Assembly: GCA_023406965.1 (NCBI GenBank)
Contig: JAEXTI010000395.1
Coordinates: forward strand, 1-6,472
Length of the DNA: 6,472 nucleotides
Reading direction: 5' to 3'
Source: Chloroflexota bacterium
GTDB lineage: Bacteria; Chloroflexota; Anaerolineae; Anaerolineales; Anaerolineaceae
Positions 1 through 5,484 of this stretch are shown here, piece by piece. The notes under the pieces were generated by a model. That model was not told the DNA's origin. It was given only the letters and a program-made list of their open reading frames with translations, and made no database searches. Position 1 is the stretch's first letter; the number at the start of each line of letters is the position of its first letter. The translations under genes and the position numbers were made by a program.

Positions 1-162
1 CCTTCGGAAGCCGTGAAGGAGGGAAAACCTCTGGCGGTTTCGATGGCCCTGCCGATGGTGGCAATGGTGCTTTTGACCGTTGCGCTGGGCTTCTGGCCGG
101 TGTGGATGTCCTGGTTGACCGCTCCGGCGGCAAGCAGCCTGCTGGCAGGATTTGGGTTCTAA
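1..162 (+). CDS. C-terminal end of antiporter-like (NuoL/NuoM/MrpD-type) membrane subunit, partial
   Basis: Frame 1 is open from the first base to a TAA at 160-162, giving the last 53 residues of a protein whose start lies outside the window. The visible part has a short charged stretch (EAVKEGK), then a hydrophobic segment of about 20 residues (roughly 14-36), then an alanine/glycine-rich tail ending in FGF. This is the usual look of the last transmembrane helix and C-terminus of a complex I/Mrp antiporter-type subunit, but no family motif lies in this fragment. The assignment rests mainly on position: group 4 hydrogenase operons commonly place an antiporter-like subunit (EchA, HycC or MbhH type) in front of the hydrogenase module. 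If correct, it is an ion-translocating membrane arm. The next gene begins 13 bases downstream, so it belongs to the same operon. Confidence 0.65.
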   Translation, partial: PSEAVKEGKPLAVSMALPMVAMVLLTVALGFWPVWMSWLTAPAASSLLAGFGF

Positions 163-175
163 CGAGGAGGGCTGC

Positions 176-490
176 ATGGATTTCAACTTATTCTCTCCGG
201 TCATTGCGGTTTTGGTGTATATCCCGCTGGTGGGACTGCTGGTGTGGTTGGGCAAGCAACTGGCCGGCCCCGAAAAAACGGATGCCGCCAAGAGCAGCAT
301 CTACGGCTCGGGCGAGGAGGCCCCTACCTACCTTGCCGCGCCGGGTTATCGCCCCTTCTTCCTGGTGGCGCTGTTCTTTGCCATCCTGCACCTGGGCATG
401 CTGGTGCTGGGCCTGAGTGATTTCTCTCCGGTCAGCGCCATTTACCTGGTGGGGTTGATGTTCGGTTTGATCGCCTTAATCTTGGGGTAA
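176..490 (+). CDS. NuoA-like small membrane subunit of group 4 hydrogenase
   Basis: This 104-residue protein has three predicted transmembrane helices (about 8-28, 60-80 and 84-103), matching the topology and size of complex I subunit A. After helix 1 it has YGSGEEAP (43-50), which matches the NuoA SG loop motif. Exactly 14 residues later comes FFLVALFF (61-68), matching FYLVGMFF of E. coli NuoA as I recall it, so the alignment is gapless. The Asp and Glu that follow in helix 2 of true NuoA are replaced here by His72 and Gly74. An upstream in-frame TTG exists at 152, but GAGGAGG at 164-170 is spaced 5 bases from ATG 176 and decides the start. The gene sits between the antiporter-like subunit and the small hydrogenase subunit, 10 bases before the latter. 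The likely role is a structural membrane subunit at the junction between the hydrogenase and the ion-pumping arm. Confidence 0.8.
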   Translation: MDFNLFSPVIAVLVYIPLVGLLVWLGKQLAGPEKTDAAKSSIYGSGEEAPTYLAAPGYRPFFLVALFFAILHLGMLVLGLSDFSPVSAIYLVGLMFGLIALILG

Positions 491-500
491 AGGAGCTTTA

Positions 501-968
501 ATGGAAACCAGTTTACCGACCCCCTGGCAGCAAGTATTGAATAAACTGCGCGATTGGGCGCGAATCAACTCTCCGTGGGCCATTCACTACAACAGCGGCT
601 CGTGCAACGGCTGCGACATCGAAATTCTGGCCACGCTCACCCCGCGCTATGATATTGAGCGCTTTGGCATCAAGCTGCAGGGCAGCCCGCGCCACGCCGA
701 TGTGCTGATTTGCACCGGCCCGGTCACGCGCCAATCGCGCGAGCGCCTGCTGCGCATCTACGAGCAGATGCCCGATCCGAAGTTTGTGGTGGCGGTGGGC
801 TCGTGTGGCCTTTCGGGCGGCGCGTTCCGCGGTTGTTACAACATCGTTGGCGACATCAGCGAAGTGATCCCGGTCAACGTGTACGTTCCCGGCTGCCCGC
901 CGCGCCCCGAAGCCATCATCTACGGCGTGGTGCAGCTTCTGGAAACTTTAAAGAAACCGGCGGCCTAG
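501..968 (+). CDS. Group 4 [NiFe] hydrogenase small subunit (NuoB/EchC-like)
   Basis: This 155-residue protein carries a single [4Fe-4S] cluster, the one next to the NiFe site, and passes electrons between the ferredoxin subunit and the large subunit. The four expected ligands are visible: Cys35 and Cys38 in SGSCNGCDIE, Cys102 in VGSCGLSGGAF and Cys132 in YVPGCPPRPE. The CxxC spacing at the first pair is the hydrogenase type; complex I NuoB typically has adjacent cysteines there. Like other group 4 small subunits it lacks the C-terminal domain and extra clusters of uptake hydrogenases, and it has no Tat signal, so it should lie on the cytoplasmic face. The start is fixed by AGGAG at 491-495, immediately after the previous stop. 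The stop TAG (966-968) is built into the Shine-Dalgarno site of the next gene, suggesting translational coupling. Confidence 0.95.
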   Translation: METSLPTPWQQVLNKLRDWARINSPWAIHYNSGSCNGCDIEILATLTPRYDIERFGIKLQGSPRHADVLICTGPVTRQSRERLLRIYEQMPDPKFVVAVGSCGLSGGAFRGCYNIVGDISEVIPVNVYVPGCPPRPEAIIYGVVQLLETLKKPAA

Positions 969-977
969 GAGGCAACC

Positions 978-1451
978 TTGGATACTCAAACTGCATTAAA
1001 TCAAGCACAGGAGCTTCTACAACTCTGGACGGACAGCACCGCGCAGCCGGAAAGCCATCGTCTGGACGTGAAAGTGAGCCGGGAGAACTTCAAGGCGGCC
1101 ATCACGGCCGTAAAACAAGCCAAATGGGGCTATCTGGCGGCCATCACCGGGCTGGATGTTCCGGCGACGGAAACCGCCGAGGGCCAGATCGAGGGCCTGT
1201 ACCACTTCTGCGAGGGAGCCGCGGTGCTGACCATTCGCGTAGCGGTACCCTATTCCGACCCCTACCTGCCCACCATCTGCGATCTCATCCCCGCTGCCAC
1301 ACTGTATGAGCGCGAGTTCATCGAGATGTTCGGCGTGTTCCTGGAAGGAACGCCCAGCACCGACCGCCTGCTGCTGGCAGACGATTGGCCGGTGGGGGTT
1401 TACCCGCTGCGCAAGTCCTTTACCGGTCTAGATACCCTGGAAGGGGAGTAG
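978..1451 (+). CDS. NuoC/EchD-like hydrogenase subunit
   Basis: This 157-residue protein resembles the 30-kDa subunit of complex I (NuoC) and EchD/HycE N-terminal domains, a soluble scaffold that packs against the large subunit and carries no cofactor. The recognisable features are WGYLAAITGLD (50-60) and the C-terminal signature: LYEREFIEMFGVFLEG (109-124), then DRLLLADDWPVGVYPLRK (129-146). This corresponds to the family pattern ER-x5-FG-x-x-F-x-G ... RLLL-x-DDWP-x-YPLRK. The start is a TTG at 978. It is chosen because AGGAGG at 967-972 lies 5 bases upstream and the encoded N-terminus fits the family length; no ATG in frame is as well placed. It is encoded separately from the large subunit, unlike HycE where the two are fused. 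Confidence 0.92.
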   Translation: MDTQTALNQAQELLQLWTDSTAQPESHRLDVKVSRENFKAAITAVKQAKWGYLAAITGLDVPATETAEGQIEGLYHFCEGAAVLTIRVAVPYSDPYLPTICDLIPAATLYEREFIEMFGVFLEGTPSTDRLLLADDWPVGVYPLRKSFTGLDTLEGE

Positions 1452-1460
1452 GAGAGTCCT

Positions 1461-2633
1461 ATGGAAGAAACCAAGAAATTCATCGTGCCGATTGGACCGC
1501 AGCACCCCGCCTTGAAAGAACCGGGACACTTCGCCTTCTCGGTGGAAGGTGAGATTGTCACCGGCGCTACGGTGCGCCTGGGATACGTTCACCGCGGCAT
1601 GGAGAAAGGCGCCGAAGACCGCAACTGGACCCAATGCCTGTACCTGTTTGAGCGGGTATGCGGCATCTGCTCGCACGTGCACGCCACGGCTTTTGCTTTG
1701 GGCGTGGAAGCGCTGGCCAAAGTCAGTGCCCCGCCGCGTGCTCAGGCCATCCGCACCCTGGTGGGCGAACTGGAGCGCATCCACAGCCACATGCTGTGGC
1801 TGGGCGTGGCGGCTCACGAGGGCGGCTTCGATACCCTGTTCATGTACTCGTGGCGCGACCGCGAAACGGTCATGGACCTGCTCGAAATGCTGTGCGGCAA
1901 CCGGGTGAATTACTCGATCAACCTCCTGGGTGGGGTCAAGTTCGATGTTGATCCGGCCCAGCGCGACGCTATTTTACGCGGCATTGATTATTTGGAAGAG
2001 CGTTCGCAACACTACTTGAAGATTTGCACCACCGACCGCACCTTCCTGGGCCGCACGCGCGGCGTGGGTACCATGACCCGCGAGCAAGCTGAAGAATTCG
2101 GCTCGGTGGGGCCCACCGCCCGCGCTTCGGGCACCGTCCGCGACGTGCGCATCGACGCCCCCTACGCTTCTTACGCTGAGTTCCCCGTGCAGTTGGTGAC
2201 CAGCGAGGCCGGCGACCTGATGGCCCGCTTCGAGGTGCGCATCCGCGAGTTGTTCGAGAGCTTCCGCCTCGTCCGCCTGATCCTGGATAACATGCCCCAA
2301 AGCGAGCTGACCGTGCGCATTCCGCGCCGCCTGCCCCCGGGAGAAGTGATCAGCCGGGTGGAAGCCCCGCGCGGCGAGCTGTTATATTACATCAAGAGCA
2401 ACGGCAGCGACAAGCCCGAGCGGGTCAAGGTGCGCACGCCCAGCCTGTGTAACTGGGCTTCCGTGATCCAAACCGCTGTGGGGCACAAGCTGGCCGACAT
2501 GCCCATGATCCTTTCTGGCATCGACCCGTGTTTCTCGTGCAACGACCGCCTGGTGAGCATCCAGCGGGGCGATAACAGCCAGGTGTGGACCTGGGAAGAC
2601 TTGCGCCGCTACGGAATCGAGTACTACCGATGA
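1461..2633 (+). CDS. Group 4 [NiFe] hydrogenase large catalytic subunit (NuoD/EchE-like)
   Basis: This 390-residue catalytic subunit holds the NiFe(CN)2CO site and interconverts H2 with protons and electrons. The N-terminal nickel motif is RVCGICSHVHA with Cys67 and Cys70, and the C-terminal motif is DPCFSCNDR with Cys357 and Cys360. Both pairs are intact, which separates it from complex I NuoD, where these cysteines are lost. PIGPQHPALKEPGHF (10-24) is the family's N-terminal signature. After Arg363 there is a 27-residue tail. In E. coli HycE, HycI cleaves after the equivalent Arg of the DPC motif, so processing here is plausible, and a HycI-type protease is encoded downstream in the same operon. 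The ATG at 1461 is preceded by AGGAGA at 1450-1455. The stop overlaps the next start as ATGA (2630-2633). Confidence 0.96.
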   Translation: MEETKKFIVPIGPQHPALKEPGHFAFSVEGEIVTGATVRLGYVHRGMEKGAEDRNWTQCLYLFERVCGICSHVHATAFALGVEALAKVSAPPRAQAIRTLVGELERIHSHMLWLGVAAHEGGFDTLFMYSWRDRETVMDLLEMLCGNRVNYSINLLGGVKFDVDPAQRDAILRGIDYLEERSQHYLKICTTDRTFLGRTRGVGTMTREQAEEFGSVGPTARASGTVRDVRIDAPYASYAEFPVQLVTSEAGDLMARFEVRIRELFESFRLVRLILDNMPQSELTVRIPRRLPPGEVISRVEAPRGELLYYIKSNGSDKPERVKVRTPSLCNWASVIQTAVGHKLADMPMILSGIDPCFSCNDRLVSIQRGDNSQVWTWEDLRRYGIEYYR

Positions 2634-3562
2634 ACAATCTAACCGTCCCCCCCTTGATCGCATTTTTGCTATTCCCCGGCGGCCTGTTCCTGATGTTCGG
2701 AGGCATGGCTTACGAATGGATTGACCGCAAGCTGGTGGCGCGCTTCCAAAACCGCATCGGGCCGCGCTGGTTCCAGCCTTTGGCCGACGTGCTCAAGCTG
2801 TTGTCCAAAGAAGAGATCACGCCGCAGGGCGTGGATCGCATCCTGTTCTACCTGCTGCCGGTGCTGGCCCTCTCGGCGGCGCTGGCTTCGGCGCTGTACG
2901 TGCCGATTGCCGGGTTCGCCCCCGCTTACAGCTTCAAGGGCGATTTGGTGGTGGCGCTGTATATGCTCAGCGTGCTGACCCTGTGCCTGGGTCTGGCGGG
3001 GGCTAACACCCCCAACCGCTTCGCCCTGGTGGGCGCCACCCGCACCCTCACCCAGTTGTTTTCCTATGAAGCCCCCTTCCTGCTGGCGCTGCTGGGTCCG
3101 GCGATTGTCGCGGGCACCTGGACGATTGGAGAGATTAATACTTACACGCAACTGCATCCCTGGCAGATGATCCTTACCCAGCCGCTGGGCTTCATGGTGG
3201 CCCTGGTGGGTTTGATGGGCAAGCTGGAACTGCCGCCCTTTGACGCGCCGGAAGCCGAGACCGAGATCGTGGCGGGGGCCCTCACCGAGTACTCCGGGCG
3301 CGGGCTGGCCCTGTTCCGCATCGGCAAGAACGTGGAACTGCTCATCGGCCTGACCCTGGTGTCGGCTTTCTACCTGGGCGGCGTGAGCAACCCGCTGCTC
3401 TTCGTGGTCAAGACCGTGGGGCTGCTGTTCGTCATGGCGGTGCTGCAATCGTTGTTTGCCCGCCTGCGCATCGATCAGACCGTGGGTCTGTGGTGGCGCA
3501 TTGGGGCCTTGCTGGCGTTGCTCAACTTACTGGTTGTAGCCCTGATCCGCACCCTGGCTTAG
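2630..3562 (+). CDS. NuoH/EchB-like membrane anchor subunit
   Basis: This 310-residue polytopic protein with about eight hydrophobic helices corresponds to complex I NuoH and EchB/HycD. It anchors the soluble hydrogenase module and forms the entry of the ion pathway. Diagnostic motifs are YEWIDRKLVARFQNRIGP (28-45; ERK-x-x-AR-x-Q-x-R-x-GP type), ALVGATRTLTQLFSYEAPF (132-150) and PPFDAPEAETEIVAG (202-216) followed by TEYSG (219-223). The acidic residues of the cytoplasmic loop, important for coupling in complex I, are kept. The frame is open further upstream to 2585, inside the large-subunit gene, but ATG 2630 overlapping the preceding TGA gives the right N-terminus and implies coupled translation. 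The stop TAG is again embedded in the next gene's Shine-Dalgarno site. Confidence 0.95.
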   Translation: MNNLTVPPLIAFLLFPGGLFLMFGGMAYEWIDRKLVARFQNRIGPRWFQPLADVLKLLSKEEITPQGVDRILFYLLPVLALSAALASALYVPIAGFAPAYSFKGDLVVALYMLSVLTLCLGLAGANTPNRFALVGATRTLTQLFSYEAPFLLALLGPAIVAGTWTIGEINTYTQLHPWQMILTQPLGFMVALVGLMGKLELPPFDAPEAETEIVAGALTEYSGRGLALFRIGKNVELLIGLTLVSAFYLGGVSNPLLFVVKTVGLLFVMAVLQSLFARLRIDQTVGLWWRIGALLALLNLLVVALIRTLA

Positions 3563-3572
3563 GAGGTATTTG

Positions 3573-4007
3573 ATGAAGAAACCCACCAAGCGTTTACGCA
3601 TCGGGACGATGATCGGGGATGTGCTGCGCTCGATCTTTCGCCGCCCCATCACCCAACAATATCCCTTTGTGCGCACCGAAGCTCCTCCGCGCTTCCGCGG
3701 CAAGCTGACCTATGACCCCGAGAAATGCGCCGGGTGCATGTTGTGCGTCAAAGATTGCCCCTCCGATGCCATCGAACTGATTACCATTGATAAGGTCGCC
3801 AAGAAGTTCGTCATGCGCTATCACGCCGACCGCTGCACCTACTGCGCGCAGTGCGTGTTGAGCTGCCGCTTCAAGTGCCTGGAAATGTCCAGCGAAGATT
3901 GGGAGCTGGCTTCGGCGAATAAGCAGCCTTTTGAAGTGTATTACGGAAAAGAAGAAGATGTCGCTTTCCTCCTGGAAAAACGACCTGACGAATGCCCTGA
4001 AGAGTAA
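3573..4007 (+). CDS. 2x[4Fe-4S] ferredoxin-like hydrogenase subunit (NuoI/EchF-like)
   Basis: This 144-residue soluble polyferredoxin subunit relays electrons between external ferredoxin and the small subunit. The first cluster motif is canonical: CAGCMLCVKDCP with Cys52, 55, 58 and 62, followed by SDAIEL. The second is CTYCAQCVLSC with Cys88, 91, 94 and 98. It lacks the usual Pro after the fourth Cys and has an extra Cys102 (CRFKC). The basic N-terminus (MKKPTKRLRI) and GTMIGDVLRSIFRRP segment resemble the NuoI amphipathic anchor that lies on the membrane subunit. A TTG at 3570 precedes the ATG at 3573; AGGAGG at 3561-3566 is only 3 bases from the TTG but 6 from the ATG, so ATG is preferred. 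The 3' end overlaps the maturation protease gene by 50 bases in another frame. Confidence 0.93.
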   Translation: MKKPTKRLRIGTMIGDVLRSIFRRPITQQYPFVRTEAPPRFRGKLTYDPEKCAGCMLCVKDCPSDAIELITIDKVAKKFVMRYHADRCTYCAQCVLSCRFKCLEMSSEDWELASANKQPFEVYYGKEEDVAFLLEKRPDECPEE

Positions 4008-4485
4008 CCTGCCAGCGCGGGTGGTCCTGTTGGGCATTGGCAACGAATTGAACGGAGACGACGCCGCCGGGGTTCTGGCGGCGCGCCGTTTAAAGGGCTT
4101 GGGATTGCCGGATTCCTGGCTGGTAATCGAGGCCGGGGTCGGCCCCGAGGCCTACACAGGCGTGCTGCGCCGCTTCCAGCCGGGGCTGGTGCTGCTGGTG
4201 GACGCGGCCCACATGGACGAAGCCCCCGGAACCATCCGCGTGGTAGATTGCGCCGCCGCTTCGGGTTTTGGCGGCTCTACGCACACCCAGCCGCCTTCTA
4301 CGTTGGCCGAGTTTTTAGCCGCCGACCTCGGCTGTCGGGTGCTGCTGGTAGGCATCCAGCCGGGGCAGGTTGATTTTGACGTGCCCGTGACCGGAGCGGT
4401 GCTGGCGGCGGTGGAAGAGTTGGTGGGAGTACTGGCCGAGTCCGGGCCGTCTTCACCGGCAGGAACTTTTCAGCCTTCTGAATAG
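3958..4485 (+). CDS. hycI: HycI-type hydrogenase maturation endopeptidase
   Basis: This 175-residue protein of the HycI/HybD (peptidase M52) family cleaves the C-terminal tail of the hydrogenase large subunit after nickel insertion. LLGIGNELNGDDAAG (24-38) is the family's opening signature. The predicted nickel-sensing ligands are Asp34, Asp82 in LLVDAAHMD, and His109 in STHTQP, matching Asp16, Asp62 and His90 of E. coli HycI as I recall them. VGIQPGQVDF (131-140) is specific to the HycI branch rather than HybD/HyaD. The start is less certain. ATG 3958 overlaps the ferredoxin gene by 50 bases and has a GAAGAAG-like weak site before it. A GTG at 4021 would start directly at the conserved strand and lies just after the previous stop. 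The 3' tail (162-175) is non-conserved. Its partner is presumably the large subunit encoded four genes upstream. Confidence 0.93.
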   Translation: MSLSSWKNDLTNALKSNLPARVVLLGIGNELNGDDAAGVLAARRLKGLGLPDSWLVIEAGVGPEAYTGVLRRFQPGLVLLVDAAHMDEAPGTIRVVDCAAASGFGGSTHTQPPSTLAEFLAADLGCRVLLVGIQPGQVDFDVPVTGAVLAAVEELVGVLAESGPSSPAGTFQPSE

Positions 4486-4513
4486 CCACATTCTGTTGAA
4501 GTTGAGTCGCGTG

Positions 4514-4525
4514 GAGTGATCACTC
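4514..4525. repeat. Perfect 12-bp palindrome in leader of methyltransferase gene
   Basis: GAGTGATCACTC is a perfect dyad in the 55-base gap between the protease stop and the methyltransferase start, ending 15 bases before the ATG. It could be an operator half-site pair for a dimeric regulator or may be chance. I cannot identify a matching regulator or convincing -35/-10 boxes around it. Confidence 0.3.
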
Positions 4526-4540
4526 TGAATCGAGGGACAT

Positions 4541-5233
4541 ATGAAAATTGTGCGCGGGATCGCATCTTTTTTCTATACAATGTTCATCTATCTGGGGCTA
4601 CCGCTGCTCGGCTGGGGGCTCAAGGACCTACAGAGATTTTTCTCGGTCCCCCAGTTCATAGGTTATTCCATTAGCATCGTCTTACTGGGCCTCTTGGCTG
4701 CCTATACGATGATACGGCGCCCTGGCGGGATGGGGAACCTGGGCAAGGGGTTGGAAGATCAATTCGTAGCCCGACAAAGGATCGTTCGGTTCGTCGTGGT
4801 AATGATGTTATTCGGCGCGCTCGTTTTCGTACCTTTTACCGACCGCCGTGCCATTTTTATCATGGCGGGCGGGCCGGTGATCCGTTGGATCGGCCTGGTG
4901 CTCATGATACTGGGTATGGGCTTAATTTTGGGGTCCAGTTGGGCGTTGGGCCGGTTATACAGCCCCGAGGTTACCTTGCAAACAGAGCACCGCTTGATTA
5001 CGGACGGCCTCTATTGTTATATCCGTCATCCGCGCTATCTAGGTGGTATGGTGCTAGGAATTGGACTATCGCTGCTTTTCCGTTCATGGATTGGGCTTGC
5101 CTTAACCGGCGTGTTTGTTCTCATTATCTTATTCCGCATCAAAGATGAAGAGGCATTGATGCAGAGAGCGTTTGGGGCTGCTTGGGCGGATTACTGTAAG
5201 AGATCCTGGCGGCTGGTGCCGTTTATATTTTAA
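4541..5233 (+). CDS. Membrane methyltransferase-like protein, isoprenylcysteine carboxyl methyltransferase/PEMT family
   Basis: This 230-residue integral membrane protein has about six hydrophobic segments (roughly 8-25, 38-56, 82-99, 113-133, 167-180 and 185-200). The C-terminal third carries the ICMT/PEMT signature: H150-RLITDGLYCYIRHPRYLG to residue 168 (RHP at 162-164), then IKDEEALMQRAFG (200-212; Glu203-Glu204) and WADYCKRSWRLVPF near the end. In this family these elements form the S-adenosylmethionine pocket and the active-site face at the membrane surface. The substrate cannot be told from the sequence; bacterial members methylate varied small or lipid substrates, and many are uncharacterised. 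The N-terminal half is not one I recognise. GAGGG at 4532-4536 precedes the ATG at 4541. The 55-base gap and more AT-rich wording than the hydrogenase genes suggest it is not a core member of that operon, although same-strand readthrough is possible. Confidence 0.85.
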   Translation: MKIVRGIASFFYTMFIYLGLPLLGWGLKDLQRFFSVPQFIGYSISIVLLGLLAAYTMIRRPGGMGNLGKGLEDQFVARQRIVRFVVVMMLFGALVFVPFTDRRAIFIMAGGPVIRWIGLVLMILGMGLILGSSWALGRLYSPEVTLQTEHRLITDGLYCYIRHPRYLGGMVLGIGLSLLFRSWIGLALTGVFVLIILFRIKDEEALMQRAFGAAWADYCKRSWRLVPFIF

Positions 5234-5316
5234 TTGTGTGGGGAGCCGTCGGGTTAAGCGGGTTGAAGCAGCCCCACGGACCTTCATACCACCAGCGAAC
5301 CCCGACTCTAAGCGTG

Positions 5317-5363
5317 TCATTGCGAGAGGCTGGAGGCTCTGCGAAGGCCTCGAAGCAATCTCC
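5317..5363. repeat. REP-like interspersed palindromic element (TCATTGCGAG...GAAGCAATCTC type)
   Basis: The segment begins TCATTGCGAG and ends GAAGCAATCTCC. The terminal ATTGC (5319-5323) pairs with GCAAT (5355-5359), and the inner GAGGC (5326-5330) pairs with GCCTC (5347-5351), so it folds as an imperfect hairpin. I recognise the TCATTGCGAG...GAAGCAATCTC wording as a dispersed intergenic repeat seen in many bacterial genomes, including anaerobic and environmental lineages. Only one copy is present in this window. Its place between two converging gene ends is typical of such repeats. Confidence 0.7.
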
Positions 5364-5438
5364 TACCATGCAGCGTAGACACTCCCCACCTCCTGCCGCG
5401 TGGCTGCCCTCAAGTGCTGCTAGACCGGCATTCGCCCT

Positions 5439-5458
5439 CACCCTGGCCCTGCCAGGTG
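5439..5458. terminator. GC hairpin between convergent genes, possible terminator
   Basis: CACC(C)TGGC pairs with GCCAGGTG around a CCT loop: eight base pairs with one bulged C. An extra T-A pair can close it (5438/5459). It lies 26 bases beyond the stop of the minus-strand selenoprotein gene and well after the methyltransferase. Neither side has a proper T-tract (only TTAGCTTT on the plus strand), so intrinsic termination is only a possibility. Confidence 0.3.
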
Positions 5459-5484
5459 ATGGTTAGCTTTAGGACAGTTGTTAC

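Larger units (their letters stand above)
5234..5484. other. Non-coding convergent intergenic region
   Basis: This 251-base region separates the 3' ends of the plus-strand methyltransferase gene and the minus-strand selenoprotein gene. No reading frame in it looks like protein. It holds a REP-like element (5317-5363), a GC hairpin (5439-5458) and, right after the methyltransferase stop, GTGGGG (5238-5243) paired at a distance with CCCCAC (5272-5277), a long-loop inverted repeat with no T-tract. I see no RNA gene. Confidence 0.6.

Noticed and set aside
152..175. TTG at 152 as the start of the NuoA-like protein
   Set aside because: It overlaps the previous gene and encodes a non-hydrophobic leader; the strong GAGGAGG site is spaced for ATG 176.
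710..1309. Plus-strand open frame (about 199 codons) spanning the small-subunit and NuoC-like genes
   Set aside because: It overlaps two clearly conserved genes out of frame, has Arg/Gly/His-rich composition and no ribosome binding site.
2669..3448. Long minus-strand open frame (about 259 codons) opposite the NuoH-like gene
   Set aside because: Its product is a His/Gln/Arg-rich, low-complexity string typical of antisense reading through a GC-rich membrane protein gene. The plus strand has unambiguous NuoH motifs.
5238..5277. GTGGGG/CCCCAC inverted repeat after the methyltransferase stop as an intrinsic terminator
   Set aside because: Only six pairs close a loop of about 28 bases and no T-tract follows.
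5236..5466. Short open frames on both strands in the convergent intergenic region
   Set aside because: They run through the REP-like repeat and hairpins, lack ribosome binding sites and have unprotein-like composition.
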